From Nematopogon swammerdamellus (Eukaryota > Arthropoda > Insecta > Lepidoptera > Adelidae), in NCBI GenBank assembly GCA_946902875.1, contig OX336343.1, positions 7,925,754-7,989,753 on the forward strand: 64,000 nucleotides of DNA, read 5' to 3'. Within the stretch, counting starts at the first letter, position 1. Each line of letters starts with the position of its first letter. The position numbers and the translations under genes were made by a program. Under the pieces are notes generated by a model, which saw nothing but the letters and a program-made list of their open reading frames with translations, ran no database searches and had not been told where the DNA came from. Below are positions 46,430 to 57,000 of the stretch, piece after piece.

Positions 46430-46640
46430 AGTCATAATATTTATTCTGCTCCTGTCATGTACGTGACTGGGAGGTACACGTGCAACATTTTGGTGACCTA
46501 TTTGCAAATAATACAACATACACACAAAATGTACTGACATCAGTGGTGTGTCAGGAACGTAGCACATGGAAATCCGCCCTCTCTGCCTACGCCATTGGGA
46601 AACAAGAGTAACTTTATGTATGTACCAATAAAAGGAGACA
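46430..46640 (+). mobile_element. LINE 3' terminus fragment
   Basis: Ends GTGTGTCAGGAACGTAGCAC, ATGGAAATCCGCCCTCTCTG, CCTACGCCATTGGGAAACAAG, then TATGTATGTA. A sister copy with the same tail lies at 49730-50040. Confidence 0.6.
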
Positions 46641-46836
46641 ATATTCCAAGTAGTCAGAAGTACCACACACACGGTGTGAGCAGAAGTGACGACCTCCTCC
46701 CGGCAGATGGCTTGCGATGTGCCCTCATTTGCTAAAACACGCTACGGGTTTCTACTTATCAAATCTGGCAATCAAAATACTCAAGCTCAACGACGGTAAG
46801 TCCGTAAGTACATTACAAGTATTTAGAATTAAATTT

Positions 46837-47013
46837 AAGTACAGTACGCGGCAGTAAACAATGAACATCGAGCTTTAGAAAGAGACAATCAGCTTGTAGA
46901 GCATCATCCTTGTCGCACAGACACATGCAAGTTCGTACGACAGGGACGATGCTCTACAGCCGTATTGTCTTTATAAAGCACAATGTGTATTATTTGGATA
47001 CTGTAGGTACTAT
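46837..47013. mobile_element. Foldback MITE, diverged copy
   Basis: Left arm AAGTACAGTACGCGGCAGTA, CATCGAGCTTTAGAAAGAGAC, AATCAGCTTGTAGAGCAT; the right arm is the decayed complement (ATGCTCTACAGCCGTATTGTC). It matches the cleaner copy at 58591-58768. Confidence 0.75.
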
Positions 47014-47858
47014 TTGAGTTTCACTAATGACAAAATTTAAAGCTTAAAATTACCTTTAATTAGGTATTGTCGGCTCAGAACAAACATTCCTCTCGATATT
47101 CAGAAAGTAATGAAATTAATTCAATGCCTGTTTTAAGACTCCTCACAATACTCATCTGTTACGATATCTTTCAAATTGTTTACCTTTTTATAATGATGGA
47201 GAGTGAAGTGTAAACTTGGTCAGTCAATTTATCCACGTGTCTCTCGTAGTGAGAACTCGATGGTATGTTTTAACAAGGTAAATTTACACTTTACACCACA
47301 GTGAAACACAATGTACACGCTTCAACTTTGTAGAAACATCAATCTAGCAATTTCTTAACAGAATGCCTGTCATGACCTTCCTTAACTTTGGTACAACTGA
47401 AATTGATACGAGGCGAGTTCACAGTGCAGGAAGATATCGAGAAAGTCATAAGAGAAACAACCTTTATAGGTGAACTGTGCGACTGCCTCAAGTCCCACAC
47501 TTGTGAAGTGCCCCGCTTAACTCTTTCCGTGCCAGGCACTTCTTCAGATGTTTTCAATAAAACAAAACCTGCCTCGGAGTTGCATCTCATGGAGCATTTT
47601 AGGCGACAGATTTGTTGTTCGTGTGGCAACAAAAAAGTGAAATTATCCAAGTGCTCTTGATTGTGAAAAGTATTGCATAGACCTTGGCTAGAAACCTCAT
47701 AGGTGTTAATACCGCTCCTGCATACCAGTGAAAGGTTCATCGAGTCCCAACGTAATGAAATACCCCGCATGCGAGCTTCCCAGGCGACTCTTTCAAGCGA
47801 TAAGAGGAGTGGACGGGAGGGAAGTGTGCCGGTGGTGGTGGGAGGAGGGGGCGAATGG

Positions 47859-48042
47859 CTAGCCGGTCCAGGCCTGCGCGGGCTGGTCGGTGGTGAAGGG
47901 CGACACGCCGTTGCGCTCCATGGCATCTAGCACGTCACTCACGTACAGAGCCACGTCCGAGCGGCTCTGCTCGATGCCGCGCACGAACGGGTGCTCAAGT
48001 AGCTTGTTGTACTTGGGCCTCTGCGTCTCCTCCTTGATAAGG
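47859..48042 (-). CDS. Mkk4: Mkk4 exon, C-terminal (kinase end and docking domain)
   Basis: Acceptor GTGTTACAG before CCTTATCAAG. TG from the previous exon plus C gives Cys, then [20 protein letters not shown]. It ends QPAQAWTG and TAG at 47859. The MKK-type DVD docking segment lies here. Confidence 0.94.
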
Positions 48043-51000
48043 CTGTAACACACCGATGCCGTCAAGGACACACCTATGCGTGCATTCCAACCCGATTTAC
48101 AATACAGGATGAGTCGGCAGCAAACGGAGAACCTTTAAGAAATTGATTATTGAGACTGGACTGACAGTTTTCATTTTGAGATGAAATAGAGTTAGAAATG
48201 TCCAAGATCTCTAATATTTTCCTATTGGTAATGATGATGCAACCCACATTTTTGCCATCTTTTTCGGCACGCCAGTCTTGGCACGCCCACCTGCACTTCT
48301 TTTTAAGTTAACAAGCCACTTGACTGGGAGACTCCTCATGCTACGCGTTCGCTTCAATGTTTTGTTGACATGTTCAAAAGGTTTTAGCATGTTCAAAAGG
48401 TTTTACAAATAACTATATAAAGTTGTACACAAAATTCTAGGCCACGATGTAAGACATCTTTTGCGAAAACTCGTTGCAAAGTCATAATTAACACATTAAT
48501 CTAGTATTGACAAATTCCAAATAATGGTGTTGTGAAGACAGTTTATTATTCAAATCTTTGTCAGTACTGCAACAGGTTCAGAAAAGAAAAGGAAAATAAC
48601 GAGTCGATGGTCTAGCTAGGGTGCACGTGTGCTGTGTCGATGTGAAAGTCGATCGGTAGTATCGAGGCACACTCACCAAGTATTGACGAAGTTAACAAAG
48701 TTCTGTGAGAAGGCATTGCCGGTGTTGGTGAGGCGGGGCGGGTCGCCCTGCACCACCTGCGACAGCTGCTCGAACACGGAGCCCCAGCGCGGGTAGGGGA
48801 ACGCGCCCGTCGCCACCTCCATCAGCGTGATGCCGAGCGACCACACGTCCGAGCGGACATCGTAGCCGCGCGCGCGTTGCGGGTCGATGCGCTCCGGCTA
48901 CCACAGACAACAGCCGCTCGTGACCGAGAGGTAAACACCTCGCTTACTAAGGCAAAGGTCGTGTGTTCGATCCCTGTTGGCGTACATCACTTTTTTTTTC
49001 TTTCTTTGTTTGATAAGTGCATTTCTTTCCCAAAAGTTGCTCCTTGGTTCGGATTCCATGTAAAACTGTATGTCCTTCCCTTTCTTCCGGGCTGGTAACG
49101 GTGCACTGAAGGCTTGACTTGCACGCTTATGTGGTTTGCATCCAGTTTTTGCAACACACACCACCAAAAGGAAACACTGACATAACTATGAGTAATGCGC
49201 TCACAGGTGTAGCAGGCGATGTAACAAACGATGTCATGTTCCATAAAAACATTGCTCGCACAAACCTAAACAACAAACCACTACCCAGTGAGCATGGTAG
49301 GGAATAGTATGCAATAAGACTACTATACAGACCTGTGTCCAATTATCGTATGTACAATTATCGAGCAATAAATTTCTTCTTTCTTTCTTTCTTTCAAACA
49401 GACTAGCAAGTAAACCATCAACTGTAGTTTGTGTACTGACCGCCATGTACGGACGGCAGCCGGCGTCGCGGGTGCGGGCGATGGAGTCCACCAGCTTGCC
49501 GGAGATGCCGAAGTCGCAGAGTTTGATGTTGCCGCGCCGGTCCAGCAGGATGTTCGATGGCTTCACATCTCTGCACCCACACAATCATGTTATATTTACG
49601 TTTTTTCTTGCTCGTAATTATCTAATGAACCCCCACCCTCTTGAAAACCTGTTGCCATTTTCATTAACTGTATAACTGTAAATCCATGTCGTTGTTTAAA
49701 CAATAGGTTTTCGCTGTGTGGTTACCGCCATAGAATAGGGTCACCCCATTTCTTCCTTTGGGTGTCGTACGAGGCGACTATAGGAGCAAATACCAGTGCA
49801 TGGGCGGCAGCGTTTACCTGAGTAATGAAAACCAATCTGTGATTCCCAATCAGCTTCCCAGCATACTGGAAAAAGGGTCAAGTGCGTAGTAACCGTAACC
49901 GAAAAGCAAGCATGAAGAACATTATGAGAGTGGAAGAGGCGGCAGAGGTGTGTCAGGATCGTGGCACGTGGAGATCCGTTGCCTCTGCCTACCCCACCGG
50001 GAAACAGACGCGACACTATGCATGTATGTATCATTGTAATTTGAAAACGTACCTGTGTATGATTTTCAATTTTTCCTTAAGATAATTCAACGCCTTGACA
50101 GTGGCGAGAGTGATCTTAGCGATAATGTTCTCGGGTATCCGAGTCTGCATTCGCTCGCAGATGAATTTGTAGAATTTGTCTAACGACGTGTCCATCAGCT
50201 CCATGCAGATCCAGCAGTCGCCCTGCAACATCAGCACCATCAGTACCAGCACACAACCGTACCTCACTTCCGGCAACTTAAGAAAAACCTACAGCGCCCT
50301 AAGCCTCCCGCTTCTGCTAATAATTTAACAATTAACAATTATTGTAACTTAGTTTTCGAACAAGCAACTATATCATGTTTGCTTCATTGTAAACAGAATA
50401 CAGCATGTTTTAATGATTTATGGTTTGAAGTTGTTGAGAGTTAGGGCCCCTGATTCCTATTATCAACAACGTAGATAGATCTATTGTGATTTCTCAATAG
50501 TTCGGACAAGATATCATCAAGCAGTGCCAAGAACCGTGCCAAGGTGAGAGGTGGTTAACCTGTCGCCCTATAACACGGCATCTCGTGCTTATTCCTTATT
50601 CACCTTTTACGACATGCACGGGGAGATATGCATTGGGGCTATTCTTTTTAAGTACTGGCCCCACACGGTACATATATAGCATGTTGTACCGTGTGGGGCC
50701 GGTACTTTAAAACAATAGCCCTACCGCATCTCTCCCCGTGTATGTCGTAAAAGGCGGCTAAGGGATATGACTCCCTTCTTATATTACTAGGTGGTAGGGT
50801 TTAACCCGCCCGGGTTGGTACCACCGCACTGAATGAAAGGTCGGTCGAAACGGCTATGTAAATAGTTTGTGTTTTCCGTCCAGTTCAGTGTAGCCGGCAC
50901 GACCGAAGGGAAGCACTGACGTGGCACCAAGTTCACCCGGTGTTATGGGCTGACATCACGGATGTTGTAGGTGATGTAGCCAATCGTGTCAGTTTCCATA

Positions 51001-53231
51001 AAAAAAAAAAAAAATGTTCTAGATTTATTTATAACATTTAATATGTTACTAAAACAGTCGCAAGATTCGAATTACTATGGTTGCAAATTTTTAAATTTTA
51101 TTCAAGGCTATGTCAGGTGTAATTATTAAATTTTCAATGAAACCCTCCATAGATAACTGGAACACATTGCATTACGCACTAAGTTTGACTTCCGCACTAC
51201 AGAAAAGGGTTTCCGATTAGCAAAGTTAAGAGTGCGCAATATCCAAGGCCGTACCCAGGGGGGGGGTTCGGGGGGTTGTAACCCCCCCCGAAATAGGTAT
51301 CCACTATGGCCGGTGTTCAGAAAATATATTTTTGAGCAGACAAACAATTTAAGATTCCGTGGGAAGTTCCAACTAAATCACAACACAAAGGACCACGTGT
51401 ATTGCATTGGGTTGGGGCAATAAACATCGGGCTATTTCGGAGGCGCCTATTGTTTCAAGACAAAACATCTGGTGCTACCTACTTCCTAGCTACCCCGCAA
51501 GCAGACGACCAGGTGTAGTAGATAAGAAAGCGAGAGATTGGTTTAGTTATCCACCGTAATTCTTAATTCCATTACGTTCATAGTGTGTGAATGTACCTAC
51601 TGACGTTGTACACTAGTGAATTTGGAATGTATTTGGTGAGTACATAAATCAGAATTACCTACTTATTAATTTTCATAAATTTTATACAAACTGTTTGATT
51701 TAGTAAAGCGATATACAAGTCAAACTGAGGCCCGTTGGCTTAGCCCAATGGGAGACAGGTGTTAAGTAGTATTAATTTACAATACTTATCTCTTTGAATT
51801 TTTTTGAGAGGGGTCTGCTAGGAGTTCCGATTTGATTAAATAAATAAATAAGTATGAATTTTACTGCGATGCGGAAGGCCAAAGAGCATTTCTTCTAGTC
51901 AAGCTTTTTTTTTTATTAGGTTTAACCACACAGAATCGTTCTGTACATACAAATATTAAAATATATATTACCTACATGGCTAGAACTATCTGTACTTAAG
52001 GCTAAACACAACATGAACAAATTAAGATACTAAGTAAGCTAAAATTAAAAACTTAAGCCAAAGCTTTATTCACATCCAAGAGAATGTACGAGGTTCTCTC
52101 AAGGTGTTTTCCTTCACCGGGGCGTTTTATATTTCAAACTATTATGCACGGTCTAGGTGCTATGTCAGTGCTTCCCTTCGCCACGACCGAAGGGAAGCAC
52201 TGACATGGCACCTAGATAACCAAGGTAAAATTAAGGATGTTGCAGGTGATGTAGCTAACAGCAGTTAAGATAAAAAAAACCGGCCAAGTGCGAGTCTAAT
52301 AAAGAAATCCACAACCTACTCGAGGTTCCTACAATCAGTGAGGAAGCTAAATGTGTCATAAAAAGGTATAAAACCCGGCTCTCACTCCATCCCAACATCC
52401 TAGCTTCAACACTGACCCAACCCGCAAAGAAGAGGCGCCTGCGGCGTAAACACATCTTGGACCTGGAGAACTAGGAATCTGGGACAGCGGCAAGGGAAGA
52501 AATTGGACTCACTGGAGACCGTTTCTGAAAGTAAAAAAAAAAACAGAAAACCAAAAAACCTGCTTATAGTAAGAAAAACTGATTGCAGGTAGCAAGAGAG
52601 GAACAAAAAAAAAAAAAAGTGCGAGTCGAACTCGCGCACCGAGGGTTCCGTATCGCCATGTCATGGCTAGCGCCACTCACGCCATCTATGGCGTGTTATG
52701 AAATGCTTCATATTAGTTAAATGTCATGATTAGTTAAAATGCTTCATAATCTATTCGGTAGATGACTTTTTGGTTTCTTCTATGGGAACCCCTGTGAATT
52801 TTTTACTTTTTCTTATTTTTATTATTTGTTGTTATATCGCTATTATATCCACTATTATAAAAAGTGGACCGATTTTCATGCGGTTTTTTTAAAAAAGCTT
52901 GAAATAAAAGTTAAATTACAAAAAAAAACCCCCCGACCCTTAAAATGTCAAAAATAATTTCCATTTACTTACTTAAAGGAGTCGGGGGACCGCTAAGTAA
53001 ATAAAATATAAAAACTCAGAGCTGCGCGGGAATTTACTTAGCGGTCTCCCGACTCCTTTAAGTAAGTGAACGGAAATTACTATTTTTGACTTTTTAAGTG
53101 TCGGTTTTTTTTTATTATTTGTTGTTATATCGGCCATAATATAATAACACATATTCTGTGAAAATTTTAACGGGCTACCTATTACGGTTCAAGAGATACA
53201 GCCCTCGAACGGACGGACGGACGGACGGACG

Positions 53232-53270
<39 letters not shown>

Positions 53271-54033
53271 TAGGCTTAGTAATAGGGTCCCGTACCGGAC
53301 ACGGAACCCTAAAAAATCGTGTAACAAAAGAATTCGATTTTTTTTAGCTAACATTATTGATGCTGAAAATGTTTTATTTAAAAGAACAAACATTTTTACT
53401 TTCTCCATACATTTTTAAATACCTATTCCTGAAATATAAGGGTGAAGATATTTTTTTTTGCCCCAAGTGGTGGAACAAAAGATGTTCAGAATATGAAATA
53501 CTACACACCCAGCCTTCATGCTAACACCCATTTTTGAAACAGGGCGTTTAATGAAATACCTACATTACATGCACACTGTTCATATATAGGTCTTTCAAAA
53601 TTAGTTAATAGTACGCTAAGGGCTCACCTGTATCATATAGGGAGTAAAACCTATATAATGTTTTTTGGACCTTGGGCTTTTTTTTATGTAAATTTTTTTT
53701 TTATGTGTTTAAATAAAAAAATAGGTGGTTGATTTTTATAGCCTTACCGATTCAATTTCATAACAGTAACAAAAAAGTCTTTATTACCATTATGATGTAA
53801 CACGTGTAAGTTGGTAAAAAAAATTAAATTCTTTCTATCCCATACTAATAAAACTAAAATTGTGGTTTTTCACAATTTCTGAAAGAAATAGATCTATATA
53901 TTGGAAGACTTTTTTGTTCCTGGCATGAAACTGAAACGATTAAGAAAAACATTTTTTTTTAAATTTTATCTTAAAAAAAAAATTCTGAAAAAAAAAATCT
54001 TTGTTCTTCAAAAGTGATCTATTTCCGATACAG

Positions 54034-54071
<38 letters not shown>

Positions 54072-57000
54072 TTATATAACGTAGGTACATGAGTTTACAA
54101 ATATTTTTTCGAACCTTGACCCCCCCCGAAACAAAATCCTGGGTACGGCCCTGGCAATATCTACACTTCCCACTGATGGGAATGATTAGAGTGGGATAGT
54201 AAAAGAAGAGGAAGTACCTCCTTGAAGAGAGCTCCGTAGAACTGCACGATGTAGGGACACTCGTTGCTCTTCATGACTACCTCCAGGTCCATCAGCAGCT
54301 CTCGCTGCTCCTTCTCGTCCACCGTCGAGCGAATACGCTTCACCGCCATCACCCGCGAAGTCCTAATGTCATACACGAAAATATTAAATGCTCTTCCGGT
54401 GAGTGCGTTTCATATGCCCATGACCTGAAGTCTTCAAAACGCATGTCAATAGTTGAGACGAAATTCATGTAACCCTTATAGCAGGCATGGTGCTGCGCTG
54501 AGCTTGGTTACGAGAAGATTTACCGATGGTCTAATTAGACACGGTCACCCATATGCTCTCATGACAAAAATTATACATTCTTTGTTGACTTCAGTTATTG
54601 AAAAATCTCTGAGCATTCCTTTGAACTCATGTTACTTGACTTGGGTTGCCGAGTGGTGTGGGCGTCGGCTTCTCTTGCGAGAGGTCCGAGGTTCGAATCC
54701 AACCGGCGTGGACCAATGAGTTTTTTATGATTTGAAAAAGTTTACATGCATACCTTCATCTACTGCTACATGGTTCGGATTTAATGTAAAAATGTAGGTC
54801 CACCGGGTTGACTGGAGGAAATTGCCTCAGGTAATAAGCCCACCCTTGTCACACATTAAGTGTATTATTATTATATTAAATTCTATACTTATTAAATTTT
54901 TTCTGGTTCCGACAGGAGAAGGTTTAAATAAGCTAACGGGTGTAGGTCTTCAAAGGCCGTATGAATTGGCCGACAGTTCTTATAACCCTGCCAATCTCTC
55001 GACATGACACCACTTCGGTGAGCGTAGTTTCGCGAGGTGAGTGACCGTGCATTGCGCATTTGAGTACAGCCGCCCGTGGTGGTTTTACAAAAAAAATTAT
55101 CTCGTACATGCGATGCACCATCTTGTTGACGGCGCCGAATGCGCCGCGGCCGATCTCGCCCAGGTCCTGCAGGTCGTCCGAGGTGAAGTCGTACACTTCC
55201 GTAGCTGACAGCTGCAGCTTGCCCGACGACTGCATCGACGGGTAGATCCGGAACCTCTCCCTACAATATAAGTCATTACCTTAGTCAGTTAACACAAACA
55301 AGTTCACACACTTAAGCCTTGATGGTTCGATGGTGCCTTCAGGTCTTTTTTTATTTATTTTTTTTTTTTATTGCTACCGAACTGGGTGGCTCTGTCCGAG
55401 GTCGCAACCTCAGGCGCAGCCAATTTCACCCCGAGGAGGTGCCAGTCCGGCTTGGAGGTGGACTAATGTTGCTGGGGAAAGGCTATTAACCCGCGATTTG
55501 AAGATCTGTGGATTGTAGGAGTGGGGGAAGATATTTCCTGGGAGCCCGTTCCACACCTTTGCAGTGCGGCACAAGAACGATTTAGAGAATCTGAATAGAG
55601 GTCTGCTCTCTAAAACAAAGCAACATCGGGCGCGGTTGCTCTTATTTAGATGGGTGACTATCGGACTGTTGAGGCTGGCCGTGGTTCGAATTTAAGGCAA
55701 AATTGTAGGTATCATCAGGTACATATCTTACTATGTGGTAGATTTTAAACCATGCAGATTGATACCACCGAACTGAATGATGATCGGTCAAAGTGGCTAT
55801 AAAATTAGTGTAGTGCAAACTTTTTCGTTTTCCGTCCAGTTTGGTGTAGCCGGAATGAAAAATGGAGGAAGCCCTGACATGACACCTCGTTCACCAAGGT
55901 GCGATGGGCTGTAGATCGGGTGTAGTAGATGATGTAGTAAAACATATTGGGTATAAAGAAAAAAAAAGTGAAATACTACTTCAATTCATCAGTCGCTGGT
56001 ACCTCAGTGGGTCCATGTACTCCGTGAAGGAACCTTCATTGACATAGAAGGTGCCTTTGACAGAACTACCTTCATCAGTATCAGCCATACCCCAAACAAC
56101 AAATAATCTGCTTATGGTAGAGTTCCGATGGCAGATGGCTATATCAGAAAAAAAAAAAAAAAAAGTATCAGAGCAGCCCTAGCTAGATTTGAGGTCGATC
56201 CAACAATCTCAGACTGGATCGATAACATCCTCAAGCTTAGGGCCGTCCAATTTACCATTAACGAAACGTGGGGGGTTGTAGCTAGGGGCTGCCCCTAGGG
56301 CGGCGTACTGTCGCCCCTACTCTGGAACTTAGTAGTTGATGATCTCATTAGGCAACTGAACGAGAATGGCTACTACACAATAGGATACGCAGACGACCTG
56401 GCAATCCTAATAAATTGATTATTTGAGGGAACCCTGTGCAACATGACTCAGGGTGCCTCAGGATCGTCGAAAAATGGTGTGAGGACTATTCACTTAACGT
56501 TAACCCCAGCAAAACAGAGATGGTCCTCTTCACCAACAGAAGGAGACTGGGCGCTATGCAGCTGCCCAGACTCTTCAACATACAACTGACTCTACCGCCA
56601 GAGGTAAAGTATCTAGGTGTAATCCTAGACTCCAAACTCAACTGGTCGAAACATCTGGAATACAAGCTAAAGAAGGCTAGCATATCCTTCTGGCAATGCC
56701 AGAGGCTCATGGGTAAATCATGGGGTCTCCGGCCAAAGATTTCTCTCTGGTTATATACAGCAGTCATCACACCTACGGTAACATATGGTGCAGTAGTCTG
56801 GTGGCCCAGGACAAAGCTGAGCATAGGAGTCGAGAAGCTACAGCGACTCCAAAGACTGGCGTGCGTGGCAACAACAGGTTGCATGCGCACAACTCTGACT
56901 ACAGCTATGGAGGTAATACTATCTTTAGTACCACTAGACCTGTACGTACAACAGGAGGCTGCGTCAGCGGCGGTGAGACTCAGAACTCTGGGACTCTGGC

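Larger units (their letters stand above)
52275..53315 (+). repeat. Interspersed repeat E, copy with nested insertions
   Basis: Starts AAAACCGGCCAAGTGCGAGTC, resumes at 52617 with AAGTGCGAGTCGAACTCGCG, CACCGAGGGTTCCGTATCG, and ends AACGGGCTACCTATTACGG, AGATACAGCCCTCG, a (GGAC)n(GACA)n run (53208-53264), CGTAGGCTTAGTAATAGGG, ACACGGAACCCTAAAAA. It is interrupted by a LINE at 52297-52616 and by a hairpin segment at about 52841-53113. Confidence 0.75.
51244..54153. mobile_element. hAT-like DNA transposon, non-autonomous, 2.9 kb
   Basis: Left end CAAGGCCGTACCCAGGGGG and right end complement CAGGGCCGTACCCAGGATT; both continue into a GTTTCGGGGGG-type stretch. An exact 8-bp duplication GCAATATC flanks the element (51236-51243 and 54154-54161), diagnostic of hAT-type insertion. 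No transposase frame is visible. It lies in an Mkk4 intron, its right end only about 55 bp upstream of the acceptor of the exon at 54218-54362. Nested elements are listed separately. Confidence 0.85.

Noticed and set aside
54645..54712. Possible tRNA gene (A and B boxes)
   Set aside because: Good promoter boxes but no acceptor stem pairing, and it continues into the shared SINE centre (GGTTCGGATTTAATG). It is a SINE head; the same applies to 1319, 48925, 59345 and 61850.
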